Source: Ignavibacteriales bacterium UBA1304 (lineage in GTDB: Bacteria; Bacteroidota; Ignavibacteria; Ignavibacteriales; Ignavibacteriaceae). From it: a DNA stretch of 64,000 bases. Both the position numbers and the translations under genes were made by a program. The notes beneath the pieces were generated by a model, which did no database searches, was not told the origin of the DNA, and worked only from the letters and a program-made list of their open reading frames with translations. Shown one piece after another: positions 7,870 to 17,209 of the stretch. The stretch spans positions 1 through 64,000 of the forward strand of contig DBTY01000012.1 in the NCBI GenBank assembly GCA_002307295.1. The letters run 5' to 3'. Numbering within the stretch: position 1 is the stretch's first letter; each line of letters starts with the position of its first letter.

Positions 7870-9171
7870 TCACTTCTTTATTATCCCTTTACAGTTTTCT
7901 CCGTTTATTTCTGTAAGAGTAATGTTTTCTAACTGATTTATAACGGCTTCGTCATATTGAGTTTCTACCCGTATATAATTTGAAGTAAACCCTTTCATTA
8001 AACCGTTATGATTTTCGCGTTCAAATAATACCTGCGCGTCTTTGCCGAGCATTGAATTATAAAACGCCATTTTCTTTTTTTCGCTTAATATTCTAAGCAT
8101 ATTATTTCGTTTCTTCCGCTCTACATGCTCAACTGAACCGGGCATGGAAATAGCTTTTGTATCCGGGCGTTCGGAATATGTGAACACATGAAGATATGAA
8201 ACAGGCAGAGCCTTAAGGAAATTATAAGTATCCATAAAATCGTTTTCTTCTTCGCCGGGAAAGCCGACTATAACGTCCGCTCCGATGCCGACGTTGTCTA
8301 TTCTGCTGACTGTCTTCTCTATTAATTTCTTGTAAAACTCAACGTTATACCTTCTTTGCATTAAGCGTAAAATTTTAGGGCTGCCGTTTTGCAGAGGGAT
8401 GTGAAAATGTCTGCACATCTTTTCGTTATCTGCCGTAAGGGCAAGTATGTCGTCTGTAAGGAGGTTAGGCTCAATAGAAGAGATTCTTATTCTGAAATCT
8501 CCTTTTATATTTACAAGCAAAAGCAGAAGCTGATATAAATCAGTATTTAGCGCTTTGCCGTAATCGCCCACGTTTACGCCTGTAAGAACAATTTCTTTAT
8601 AACCGGAAAGAACTAATTCTTCAAATTGTCTTATTATTTCATTTGCGTCAAGGCTTCTGCTAACGCCTCTGGCGCGGGGGATAGTGCAATAAGAGCATTG
8701 ATAATCGCAGCCGTCCTGAATTTTAAGATAAGCTCTTGTTCTGTTGTCGCCGTCGGAGGAAGAAGCTATTCCAAAATCATCGGCTGTTGAAGTATCTGAA
8801 ACAAACACGCATGCAAGTTCTTTTTTTTCAAACGAACTGATATGCGAAAACAAATTAAATTTTTCTGCGCTGCCCAATACAACGTCAACCCCGTCAATAA
8901 CGGCTATTTCATCCGGGCGTAATTGCGCGTAGCAGCCTGTGACAGCAATAAAAGCTTCTGGGTTATTTCTTAGGGCTCGTCTTACTATCTGGCGGCATTC
9001 GCGGTCTGCATTTTCCGTAACCGTGCAGGTGTTAATTACATAAATGTCTGCGCGGGTTTGGAAATCTACAATTTCAAAACCATGATTTAAGAATTGCTTG
9101 CCTATTGTGGAAGTTTCTGCAAAATTAAGCTTGCATCCTAAGGTATATAAAGCCGCTTTTTTTGTTGACAT
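7870..9171 (-). CDS. mtaB: tRNA t6A37 methylthiotransferase (radical SAM)
   Basis: The protein is 433 residues. MtaB adds a methylthio group to N6-threonylcarbamoyladenosine at position 37 of ANN-decoding tRNAs. The N-terminal UPF0004 domain carries three cluster cysteines (LGCKLN, NTCTVT, TGCYAQ). The radical SAM core has C155-x3-C159-x2-C162 in GCDYQCSYCTIPRARG, and the C-terminal part is a TRAM-like segment. The form LGCKLN rather than LGCPKN, together with the length, favours MtaB over MiaB or RimO. It lies downstream of rpsA but behind a strong terminator, so it may have its own promoter. Confidence 0.92.
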   Translation of the reverse strand: MSTKKAALYTLGCKLNFAETSTIGKQFLNHGFEIVDFQTRADIYVINTCTVTENADRECRQIVRRALRNNPEAFIAVTGCYAQLRPDEIAVIDGVDVVLGSAEKFNLFSHISSFEKKELACVFVSDTSTADDFGIASSSDGDNRTRAYLKIQDGCDYQCSYCTIPRARGVSRSLDANEIIRQFEELVLSGYKEIVLTGVNVGDYGKALNTDLYQLLLLLVNIKGDFRIRISSIEPNLLTDDILALTADNEKMCRHFHIPLQNGSPKILRLMQRRYNVEFYKKLIEKTVSRIDNVGIGADVIVGFPGEEENDFMDTYNFLKALPVSYLHVFTYSERPDTKAISMPGSVEHVERKKRNNMLRILSEKKKMAFYNSMLGKDAQVLFERENHNGLMKGFTSNYIRVETQYDEAVINQLENITLTEINGENCKGIIKK

Positions 9172-9176
9172 ATTGA

Positions 9177-9207
9177 GTAAAAAAAAGGCGGGGTAGAGAA
9201 CCCCGCC
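9177..9207 (-). terminator. Rho-independent terminator after rpsA
   Basis: The perfect stem GGCGGGG / CCCCGCC has a 7-base loop (9187-9207) and is followed by eight T on the minus strand. Confidence 0.9.
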
Positions 9208-9234
9208 AGAGATTAACTTAAGTATTAAAGTTAA

Positions 9235-11055
9235 TTAATTATTGATTCTATCAGGAGATATGCTCTTATCGTCTCCGCCTTCAAAATTAGGGAAGTCCGA
9301 TGGATCAACTGCTGATGTTTCTGCGTTTCTGATATCCTGAACAGTTACCTTATCTAACTTATGTTTGGTAAGATATTCTTCAACTTCTTCGTCAGTTTTT
9401 TCTTTTAACGCTGCAATACCGCTAAGAACGATTTTCTTGTTTTCCTTATCGAATTCGATTACCGTTACTGGTATAACGTCGTCGACAGGGAAGTAGTTTG
9501 CAATGTTTTTGATTTTAGAAGTTGAAAGCTGGTTAGCCGGAACAAATCCGTCTACGCCTTCAGGCAATTCAGCAATTAAGCCTTTTTCAATAATTCTTAC
9601 AACTTTGGCTGTTGAAAGAGTTCCAACTGCATAAAGTTTTTCAAAATTATTCCAAGGGTTATCCTGAATTTGTTTGTGACCTAAAGAAATTTTTCTTTGG
9701 TCTACGTCTACGCTAAGAACTGTAACTTCAAGTTTCTCGCCTTTTTTAACAACTTCCCCGGGGTGTCTGATTTTTTTAGTCCACGATAAATCAGAAATGT
9801 GAACTAAACCGTCTACTCCTGGTTCTAACTCAATAAACACGCCGAAGTTTGTTAGGTTACGGGCAATACCGGTATGAACTGAACCGACAGGGTATTTCTG
9901 CATTAAAGCGCCCCATGGATCTGGTTCTAATTGTTTAATACCGAGAGAAATTTTCTTTTCGTCTTTATCTAAGCTCAAAATAACAGCTTCTACAATTTGT
10001 CCCATAGCGACAACCTGTGAAGGATGTTTAATGTGCTGAGTCCAGCTCATTTCTGAATTATGGATTAAGCCTTCAATGCCTTTTTCAATTTCAATGAAAG
10101 CGCCGTAATCAGTAAGAGAAACAACGCGTCCTGAAACTTTATCTCCAATTTTATATTTTTTGTCAATTTCTTCCCAAGGATGCGGAAGTAATTTTTTAAG
10201 ACTAAGAGAGATTCTCTTCTTTTCTTCGTCAAAATCGGTAACGACAACTTTAATTGTCTGATCCAATTTAACGACTTCGTTAGGATGGTTAATTCTACCC
10301 CAGCTTAAATCTGTGATATGAATTAAACCGTCAACGCCGCCAAGATCGACAAATACGCCGAAATCGGTAATAGCTTTTACAAGACCTTCAAGGATCTGTC
10401 CTTTTTCAAGGCTGTTTAATATAGCTAATCTCTGATCTGCAATTTCTTCTTCAACAAGAACTTTGTGAGAAATAACTACGTTTTCAGTAGGCACGTTAAC
10501 TTTAACTACTTTGAAGTCCATTGTCTGACCGACAAAAGCGTCAAAATCTCTAATAGGTCTGATATCAATCTGAGAACCTGGTAAAAAGGCTTCCATACCA
10601 ACAAGATCAACGACCATACCGCCTTTAATTCTTTTAAGTATTCTACCTTGAATAATTTCGCCAGTTTCATAAGCTTTAATAACGCGTTCCCATATTTTCA
10701 TGAAGTCGGCTCTCTTCTTGCTCAGAACAAGATTTCCATCCTGATCTTCAACGCTTTCCAGAACTACTTCAATTTCCTGTCCAACTTTAACTTCGAATCC
10801 TATAAATTCGTCTTTCGGAATAGCGCCTTCGGATTTGAATCCTACGTCTACTATAATATAATCATTCTGAACGCGAACGACCTTCCCTTTAATCATTTCG
10901 CCTTCTTTAACATCCCTGAATGAATCAGAGTATAATTTCGCTAAGGTAAAAAACTCTTCCTTTGAATATTCTTCATCGTTAAAAAATCTTTTCGCTTTGT
11001 CGAAATCGTCGTTTGTCGGAACTCTTTTTACAGCGGGTGTAACTTCGTCAGACAT
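9235..11055 (-). CDS. rpsA: 30S ribosomal protein S1
   Basis: The protein is 606 residues with six S1 (OB-fold) domains, each recognisable by a G-x-V...YG/FGAFIDL...GLIHISDLSW pattern. The clearest are VDGLIHITDLSW, IEGLIHNSEMSW and VDGLVHISDLSW. S1 binds mRNA on the 30S subunit and helps start translation. The acidic C-terminal tail (PNFEGGDDKS) is longer than in Enterobacteria. A perfect AGGAGG lies six bases before the ATG. It is the third gene of the cmk-ispH-rpsA run, ~110 bases after ispH. The cmk-rpsA link is an old, widely conserved one. Confidence 0.97.
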   Translation of the reverse strand: MSDEVTPAVKRVPTNDDFDKAKRFFNDEEYSKEEFFTLAKLYSDSFRDVKEGEMIKGKVVRVQNDYIIVDVGFKSEGAIPKDEFIGFEVKVGQEIEVVLESVEDQDGNLVLSKKRADFMKIWERVIKAYETGEIIQGRILKRIKGGMVVDLVGMEAFLPGSQIDIRPIRDFDAFVGQTMDFKVVKVNVPTENVVISHKVLVEEEIADQRLAILNSLEKGQILEGLVKAITDFGVFVDLGGVDGLIHITDLSWGRINHPNEVVKLDQTIKVVVTDFDEEKKRISLSLKKLLPHPWEEIDKKYKIGDKVSGRVVSLTDYGAFIEIEKGIEGLIHNSEMSWTQHIKHPSQVVAMGQIVEAVILSLDKDEKKISLGIKQLEPDPWGALMQKYPVGSVHTGIARNLTNFGVFIELEPGVDGLVHISDLSWTKKIRHPGEVVKKGEKLEVTVLSVDVDQRKISLGHKQIQDNPWNNFEKLYAVGTLSTAKVVRIIEKGLIAELPEGVDGFVPANQLSTSKIKNIANYFPVDDVIPVTVIEFDKENKKIVLSGIAALKEKTDEEVEEYLTKHKLDKVTVQDIRNAETSAVDPSDFPNFEGGDDKSISPDRINN

Positions 11056-11163
11056 CCGTCCTCCTAAAATAAATATATTTTTATCTGCTGTTTGATAAAA
11101 GTCATCAAATTCAACCGGCAGATGCTTGTTTGTTGTTGTTATTTTATTTAATATGACTTTTTA

Positions 11164-12051
11164 TTAAAGACCAAAATTTCTTTCTATGTACTCCTTCATT
11201 TGGGTCATTACCCATTGGGGAGTGGAAGTAGCTCCTGTAATTCCAACTTTAGTAACATTTAAAAACCATTCCGGGTTCAAATCGTCTATAGTTTCGGCAA
11301 AATAAGTTTTTTCATTCTCTTCTTTTGCAATGTTAAAAAGAACTTTTCCGTTGCTGCTTTTTTTGCCGGCGGTAAAGATCATTATATCGTTGGCTTTTGC
11401 AAACTCACGGAGCTTTTTGTCCCTGCCGGATACCTGTCCGCAGATGGTATTTTTAGCATGGAACTCAATGGCTTCTTCTTCAAGAGAGCCGACTTCTAAA
11501 TTAGCAATTCTTTCTTCAAGCGCAGTCTTTATGGCGGAAAATGTTTCTTTGTCCATTGTCGTCTGCGAGAACAAAACCGTCGGTTTTGTAAAATTAACAG
11601 TTTCTAAGGCTTCTTTAACGGAAAGAACTACAATAGCTTCGTCATCTGTAACGCCGCGCAGTCCTATAACTTCCGCATGATCTTTTTTACCAAAAATAAC
11701 TACCTGAAAACCTTTTTCAGTATATTTTCTTATTCGCTCCTGCACCTTAGTCACAACCGGGCAGGTGGCGTCAATTAACTCAATTCCATATTCAAAAGCA
11801 GCTTTGTAAGTAGAAGGAGGTTCGCCATGAGCGCGTATTAAAACTTTAGAGCCTCTTTCTATTTTTGCGAAATCTTCAACAGTAACGGTCGTTAACCCGG
11901 CTTTTTTAAGTCTTTCAACTTCGGTAGAGTTGTGAATAATTTCGCCTAAGCTGTACATTTTTGGCGTAACAGAAAGCTCGTTCTCCGCAAACTCAACCGC
12001 TCTTACAACCCCCCAGCAGAAACCTGCCGATTTATCGACTGTAACTTCCAT
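11164..12051 (-). CDS. ispH: 4-hydroxy-3-methylbut-2-enyl diphosphate reductase
   Basis: The protein is 295 residues and catalyses the last step of the MEP isoprenoid pathway, giving IPP and DMAPP. The three cysteines that hold the iron-sulfur cluster are in AGFCWGV (C12), DATCPVV and NTICGQ. The substrate-binding histidines appear in GEIIHNSTEV and IRAHGEPP, and the SSN motif is present as KKSSNGK. It begins 24 bases after cmk stops, so the two are probably co-transcribed. Presence of ispH indicates the MEP pathway in this organism. Confidence 0.96.
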   Translation of the reverse strand: MEVTVDKSAGFCWGVVRAVEFAENELSVTPKMYSLGEIIHNSTEVERLKKAGLTTVTVEDFAKIERGSKVLIRAHGEPPSTYKAAFEYGIELIDATCPVVTKVQERIRKYTEKGFQVVIFGKKDHAEVIGLRGVTDDEAIVVLSVKEALETVNFTKPTVLFSQTTMDKETFSAIKTALEERIANLEVGSLEEEAIEFHAKNTICGQVSGRDKKLREFAKANDIMIFTAGKKSSNGKVLFNIAKEENEKTYFAETIDDLNPEWFLNVTKVGITGATSTPQWVMTQMKEYIERNFGL

Positions 12052-12075
12052 ACCGTCCGATCCTTGCTTTACAAA

Positions 12076-12765
12076 CTATAAACTCAATCCCTTTTTAGCT
12101 GCCGTTTCTTTAACTTTGTTATAAATAATCTCAACCTGTTCGTCAATCGTAATAGAGGAAGTGTCAATTTCAGTGGCGTCGTCAGCTTTTCGTAATGGGC
12201 TGATTTCGCGGTGGCTGTCAATATCGTCCCGTTTTAGCAGATTATCGCGTATATCATTAAGAGTAATTTTGCCGTCGGAAGGTCTTACTTCGTTAAGACG
12301 TCTGATAGCTCTTTGCTCTATTGAAGCCGTTAAAAATATTTTCAAATCAGCATTAGGAAAAACAGTTGTGGCAATATCGCGTCCTTCCATAACAACTGCG
12401 CCGTTTGCGCCCATTTCCTGCTGTTTTTTTACTAATTCTGTGCGGATTTCTTCAATTACGCTTATATCGCTTACATTTGAGTTTACTTCTGCGCTGCGGA
12501 TTTTATCTGTAATATCAATATCGTTTAAAAATACGGTCGTAACGCCATTGGCATATTGTAAACTGAGAGTAGAGTTTTTAACGGACTCAATTATAGCCGT
12601 TTTATGTTGCAGTATATTCTTTTGAAGCGCTAAATATGTTACGGCGCGGTACATTGCGCCCGTATCAATATAAAGATACCCTAACTTTTGTGCAAGCAGC
12701 TTAGCCGTTGTGCTTTTTCCTGCTCCTGCATAACCATCTATTGCAATAATCATTTTTTTGGACAT
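12076..12765 (-). CDS. cmk: Cytidylate kinase
   Basis: The protein is 229 residues and phosphorylates CMP and dCMP. Visible motifs are the Walker A GYAGAGKST (about residues 10-18), the nucleotide-binding YIDTGAMYRA, and VVMEGRDIATTVFPNA. The lid region RDDIDSHREISPL also fits the family. A second in-frame ATG at codon 5 is an alternative start. The possible promoter lies so close to the first ATG that the mRNA would be almost leaderless. It is the first gene of the cmk-ispH-rpsA run. Confidence 0.95.
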   Translation of the reverse strand: MSKKMIIAIDGYAGAGKSTTAKLLAQKLGYLYIDTGAMYRAVTYLALQKNILQHKTAIIESVKNSTLSLQYANGVTTVFLNDIDITDKIRSAEVNSNVSDISVIEEIRTELVKKQQEMGANGAVVMEGRDIATTVFPNADLKIFLTASIEQRAIRRLNEVRPSDGKITLNDIRDNLLKRDDIDSHREISPLRKADDATEIDTSSITIDEQVEIIYNKVKETAAKKGLSL

Positions 12766-12771
12766 ATTACA

Positions 12772-12801
12772 GAAATATACAAAAAATTATTTTAATTGCA
12801 A
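12772..12801 (-). promoter_or_regulatory. Possible cmk operon promoter
   Basis: On the minus strand, TTG (12799-12801) and TATATTTC (12772-12779) are separated by 19 bases. The expected transcription start falls within a few bases of the annotated ATG, which would imply a leaderless mRNA or use of the second ATG. Confidence 0.4.
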
Positions 12802-12921
12802 AACCAGAAATTAACAAAAAAGCGTAAAAAAAGTACATTTAATAAAATGGCGGCAAATAATCTGGGGTGTTTGACTTTGTATGACATCCAATCCACAACC
12901 TGCCAGAGCGCCCAAAGATGA

Positions 12922-15843
12922 TTATTTTTTGATATTAGAAAAATATCTTATCCATAACTCTTTGAATCGGTAATTTCCCATTTCGCCAAATCTGTTCATT
13001 ATTTTATCTGCTAAGAATTTTGCGCGAGAGATATTGCTTTCAATTGCTTTTACAAGGATATTCTCGATTTCTTTTTCTTTCCCAAAATAAAAATGCAAAG
13101 GAGCTTCAGTGCTTAATAGAATATCAAATAGCCTGATGGTTTCAAGCGGATAGTTTTGTGACTGAATGTTAAGATAATCAATTAAATAAGGCAAATGAAA
13201 ACCTTTTCTGTTTAATTTAATAGTTTCTGAAAGTTGAGATTCTATCTCTATTAAGGTTATTTCTTTAGGTAGATAATTTAACCAGTTTAAGTACTTAGAG
13301 AATTCTTGTTCTGTCTCCTTATCCACATCTGGTTTGGCAACTTTTTGCTCCTTTTTAGCGATTTTAATTCTTGTTTTCCATATCTCTTTTGCTTGCGGCC
13401 AAAATGATTTTTTCGCAATGCCAGAATAAAATATATTTTCTCTTTGCGCTAAGTTTGTAATAAACTGAATAGCATGGAGTATATCGGGGTTGTTTTTTAT
13501 CGAAAAATATCTCCGCGTTAAACTCTTTTTTTGATAAACATCGTCAAATCCGTTTACTGCAGCAACGATGAAGTATTCAGAAAGAGATTCTCCAGGTCTG
13601 TTCCCGGGACCAGTAGGAGTAAATAAATCATTCTGCTCTAAATAATTCAATGCTCGTTCAAATTGTGGTTTTAATAATTCGAATATTTCTGGATAAAATT
13701 GGGATGAATAAAAATAACTACTCAAAGCTGCATCCCAGTATTCCTTTTGTTCAGGGAAAATTTTGTCAAGATTATTTTTAAGCCAATCAAAATTCAGATA
13801 AGCAAGATTCGCGATGAAAAAACCAAAAGTAGAATGCACATCAAGACTATTGTCTTTATTTTTGTCTAATTTTGTCTCCAACAGATTAATTACTCTGTCT
13901 TCCATTCTATTCGGATGCTCCCCTGTATGCTGATCTTTAGTATTATATGCATACCATAATGCATAGTCAATTAGTGTATACATGGCTGCGCCGCGAATGC
14001 TGTTTAGCGAAAGAGTAAACGGATCAAGACCCTCATCATTGCTTTTTCTATACTGAGAATCTTGAGAATTAGCTCCGTAGTAACATAGATATTCAATTAT
14101 TTCCCAAATCTTTTCTTTGTACTCGATTGGAAAATCCTTTTGATTTACCCTAATTGCAGATTGAATAGCGTCCAATATTCTACTTCTAACGCCATTATAA
14201 TTAGTTCCCCATTCGTCAGTGAATTGTTTTGGAAGATTTTCATAATGCATCAGACGTGAAAACAAAGAAAGAATTTCTTCGACATTGTAATATTGACCAG
14301 TTTTCCAAATATCAGTAATTTGACTTGTAAACCAATAGGCATAGTTCGGTTTTAAGTCAAGAATAAAATCAAGTTTTGTTTTTAAGAACCTTTCAGGATT
14401 CTCCTTCACAATTACGCCGAATATTCTTGCTAATCCCTCAACCGTTGGCGAGTTTTCCCCTTTTGCATTATTAAAATCTTTCAAGTACAGAAATAACTTA
14501 TCATCATCCTTCGACTCTAGTTCTGAAGCTGACAAAGGAGCTCTCTCTCCAAAAGAAGATTCGCGAGAGATAACAGTATCGCTTATCTTTTCATCTGGGA
14601 ATCCATCTTTAAGCGATTTATAGAAGCCCTTATCTTCGCCTTCTAAATATGGTTCAAAAAAACGTAATCTATCGAATGAAATATATTTCTTTTGTTCTTC
14701 ATTTAGCTCAAAGTCGTTAGTTTTGTCTTCGTAATTATAGGATATAATTGATTTAATAATAAACTGTCTATCTGTCGGATCAAGTTTGTCAAAAATTTCT
14801 TTTAACAGAAGATAATATTCATGAGCTAACTCGCCATTAAATAGCAATTCCTTGTTGTGAATTATTTTTCCAATTTCATCCTTAAATGTATGATGATTTA
14901 ACCGAAGCACATGAATGGCAATACGTTTGAAAATAGAGTACTTGTGCTTTAAAAAGTTTTGAAGAATTAAAAAAATATTTGAAGGATTATCTTTTACTGT
15001 GGTTTCTAGAAAATTTCTTAATGCCACTAATAATGATTCTTTCGGATCATAAAGATCATAGTTTTGTTCACTGTCTTCTATTGTAACGCGCCAAATAAAA
15101 GAAAGATCATCAACAGGTTTTCTGTAATTATATTCTATTTTTATCATTTGCTCTAAAGAGGCAGTCAAAATGCTAATTACTTCAAATGGTTTTACCTTGA
15201 ATAAAGGTTTTATTCCATCTGTAAGCATTCCTTTGAACCAATAATACTCTATTACAGGTACGGCTTTATTCCTTTCTTTGCCAATTACTGATTCAATTTC
15301 TTTATCTCTAACTCTGTTCGGTCTCTGTTTCTTAGGAATAGTTAAAATGTTTAAGAGTCGCAAAGCCGCGTCATATTTATTGTCTTTAACAAAATGCTCG
15401 AACCATTTAATTATGGTTGGAGAAAAATCATCAAAATTAAAAATTCTTGATCTTGTCCACTTTTTTACATCTACAACTAATTTAGAAGTATAATTAGTCG
15501 GAAGAATTATGCCAATTTCTACAAATTTACTTAATATCCGTGGGCTATCTGTATTTGCTTTTTTTATAATTTCTGTGACTTCTTTAGGAAATGTTTGAGC
15601 AACTTTTTGTAGATATTCACATATATAGAATTGCTCTTCAAATAAGTTTTGATTGTTTGATGAAGGTTCTGATAGAACTGAAAAATTATTATTTTTTATC
15701 AATGGAATAAACCAAAATGGATTTTCTAAATTACGATAAAAATAAGTTCTAAGAGATTTTACTTTAATCAATTTGCTTAACTGATTAAATTGGAAATCGT
15801 CAATTTCTTCCAATTTGATTAAGTCGTCAATTTCTAATGCCAT
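12922..15843 (-). CDS. Large helical-repeat protein paired with SIR2 gene, probable defence sensor/partner
   Basis: The protein is 978 residues from the ATG at 15858 or 973 from 15843; the first has AGGAGA eight bases upstream. I see no signal peptide, membrane span or nucleotide-binding motif. The sequence is almost wholly alpha-helical in character, with HEAT-like segments (for example SIFKRIAIHVLRLNHH, LLKEIFDKLDP), many Trp/Tyr/Phe and charged helices. The C-terminal part (WLNYLPKEITLIEIESQL onward) may be related to DUF4020, a domain seen with SIR2 proteins, but I cannot confirm this. Its ribosome site overlaps the stop of the SIR2 gene, ten bases ahead, so the two are translationally linked. 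In DSR-type defence proteins a SIR2 domain is fused to a long helical C-terminus that senses phage; here the parts are separate genes. Base composition is more AT-rich than the flanking housekeeping genes. Confidence 0.75.
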   Translation of the reverse strand: MALEIDDLIKLEEIDDFQFNQLSKLIKVKSLRTYFYRNLENPFWFIPLIKNNNFSVLSEPSSNNQNLFEEQFYICEYLQKVAQTFPKEVTEIIKKANTDSPRILSKFVEIGIILPTNYTSKLVVDVKKWTRSRIFNFDDFSPTIIKWFEHFVKDNKYDAALRLLNILTIPKKQRPNRVRDKEIESVIGKERNKAVPVIEYYWFKGMLTDGIKPLFKVKPFEVISILTASLEQMIKIEYNYRKPVDDLSFIWRVTIEDSEQNYDLYDPKESLLVALRNFLETTVKDNPSNIFLILQNFLKHKYSIFKRIAIHVLRLNHHTFKDEIGKIIHNKELLFNGELAHEYYLLLKEIFDKLDPTDRQFIIKSIISYNYEDKTNDFELNEEQKKYISFDRLRFFEPYLEGEDKGFYKSLKDGFPDEKISDTVISRESSFGERAPLSASELESKDDDKLFLYLKDFNNAKGENSPTVEGLARIFGVIVKENPERFLKTKLDFILDLKPNYAYWFTSQITDIWKTGQYYNVEEILSLFSRLMHYENLPKQFTDEWGTNYNGVRSRILDAIQSAIRVNQKDFPIEYKEKIWEIIEYLCYYGANSQDSQYRKSNDEGLDPFTLSLNSIRGAAMYTLIDYALWYAYNTKDQHTGEHPNRMEDRVINLLETKLDKNKDNSLDVHSTFGFFIANLAYLNFDWLKNNLDKIFPEQKEYWDAALSSYFYSSQFYPEIFELLKPQFERALNYLEQNDLFTPTGPGNRPGESLSEYFIVAAVNGFDDVYQKKSLTRRYFSIKNNPDILHAIQFITNLAQRENIFYSGIAKKSFWPQAKEIWKTRIKIAKKEQKVAKPDVDKETEQEFSKYLNWLNYLPKEITLIEIESQLSETIKLNRKGFHLPYLIDYLNIQSQNYPLETIRLFDILLSTEAPLHFYFGKEKEIENILVKAIESNISRAKFLADKIMNRFGEMGNYRFKELWIRYFSNIKK

Positions 15844-15868
15844 ATAATAAAATTTCATTTAATATCTC

Positions 15869-16894
15869 CTAGTGCCCTTGATTTAAATCAAATGGTTTAC
15901 TTCCTAATTCTGTTAATTTAGGCATTGTTATATTTGGTGTTTGATCTTTTAGATAACTGAGAGCTAAGTTTAAGTTAGAATGTTCGGTAATATCGTGTGC
16001 TGAAATTTTATAACTTATCACTGATATTTTCACTTTGTATAGTTCTTCTTCAAAGTCTGTAAATTGTTTGATAGCTGTTTTATATTTTTTTTCATCGCCT
16101 AATTTATTGTCTACTGGATATGGTAAAAAAATGAAATGCTCTTTAAGTGCTGCTATTTCTTTTCCAGGATGGTTCGATATTTTATCGTGAGATTTAAGTA
16201 ATCTATAGCGAATATTTTCAAAAAGATTTTTAAAGTCAACATCTTTCATGCTAAAGCCGACAAATAGGATAGAGCACTTTCCCAATAGTTTATAAATAAA
16301 TGGTTCAAATGCTTTTTCTTCTTTGTATGCTTCTTCATAAGATTGCTCCCCATAAACGAGATTATTTAAATAATATTTGAGTACTTCCTCTGTTTCACCA
16401 TCAACTATAAAAGCTCTTCCATGCAAATAATATAAAGTTCGTTCATTGTAATACTCCAATGCATCACTAGGATAAGAAACTAATTTATTACAATCTTCAC
16501 GATGGTCATACAAAGTAGCGTCAAAATTAGTAGTAATGTATTCTCTGAAATTTGTCTTCCATAACGTATATAAATTTGTATGATGTCTTTGTTTACCATC
16601 TCTTCCGAATTCTTTTTTTAAAAAATCATAATAGGCACTACCAAGTTTATCTTTACATTTATCAATTATATTTTGAGAACTTAAATTTGAGATATCCATT
16701 TCACTAAAGCCTGCGATTTGTGATAGACAAGGATTTTGTTCGTTGAATACTTTAATGCCTTCATCCCAAATGCGATAGCCAAGGGGTTTTGAGAGACCTG
16801 CTCCAGTGAATAAGGCACATTCTCCATTTCGGACAATTTCAATAAGCTTATCAAATCTTGAACTGTCAATTTCTCTTTCTAAAAATTCATACAT
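15869..16894 (-). CDS. SIR2-like (SIR2_2) domain protein, probable NADase effector
   Basis: The protein is 341 residues. SIR2 motifs are complete: G31-A-G-L-S35 for NAD binding, T121-T-N-F-D125 with the key Asn123, LHG with the catalytic His158, and VGFSMKD (212-218). There are no zinc-ribbon cysteine pairs, which points to the SIR2_2/defence branch that destroys NAD+ rather than to a deacylase. The C-terminal ~90 residues after the fold are unique. The next gene is a large helical protein ten bases downstream, so they form an operon. Known SIR2 effectors (Thoeris ThsA, DSR1/2, short-Ago associated) cause abortive infection by NAD+ depletion; a like role is inferred here. No strong ribosome site precedes the ATG. 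Confidence 0.85.
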   Translation of the reverse strand: MYEFLEREIDSSRFDKLIEIVRNGECALFTGAGLSKPLGYRIWDEGIKVFNEQNPCLSQIAGFSEMDISNLSSQNIIDKCKDKLGSAYYDFLKKEFGRDGKQRHHTNLYTLWKTNFREYITTNFDATLYDHREDCNKLVSYPSDALEYYNERTLYYLHGRAFIVDGETEEVLKYYLNNLVYGEQSYEEAYKEEKAFEPFIYKLLGKCSILFVGFSMKDVDFKNLFENIRYRLLKSHDKISNHPGKEIAALKEHFIFLPYPVDNKLGDEKKYKTAIKQFTDFEEELYKVKISVISYKISAHDITEHSNLNLALSYLKDQTPNITMPKLTELGSKPFDLNQGH

Positions 16895-17094
16895 AAAAAT
16901 TGGAATTATTGCCTAATTTATTTTAAACCATTTTTCAAATTAATCAACATTTGTGACCAAACTTACAGATTATCTTAGTATATAATAATTAAAATTATGT
17001 ATAAATTTCCAATAAATAAAGCGAAACCGCTTTATATCATTTTATGATAGTAAATGTTAATTATCTGAACAAGTTCCCCATAGTATAAAACACA

Positions 17095-17131
17095 AAACCC
17101 TCAAGGGTGCGTTTGCACTTTTGAGGGTTTC
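17095..17131 (-). terminator. Rho-independent terminator after dnaX
   Basis: A long hairpin pairs AAACCCTCAAGGGTGC with GCACTTTTGAGGGTTT through G-U pairs, with a GTTT loop. T-rich sequence follows on the minus strand. It may work in both directions. Confidence 0.8.
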
Positions 17132-17170
17132 TTATTTTGATATACTTGTTTTATAGAATAAATCTTTAAA

Positions 17171-17200
17171 GGCGCAGACCGAATGTCCGCGCTACGACAG
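17171..17200 (+). repeat. Dispersed palindromic repeat, diverged copy
   Basis: GCGCAGAC, a 5-base loop and GTCCGCGC, followed by CTACGA. It has the same shape and the same GCTACGA tail as the copies at 5421 and 56083, but with changed stem bases. Confidence 0.55.
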
Positions 17201-17209
17201 GAATAAACT

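Larger units (their letters stand above)
16895..17209. other. Intergenic stretch between dnaX end and the SIR2 operon
   Basis: This is 315 bases without a gene. It holds the upstream region of the SIR2 operon, the dnaX terminator at 17095-17131 and a diverged palindromic repeat at 17171-17200. The part from 16895 to 17090 is very AT-rich and shows no clear promoter of the form found elsewhere in the window. Confidence 0.7.
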
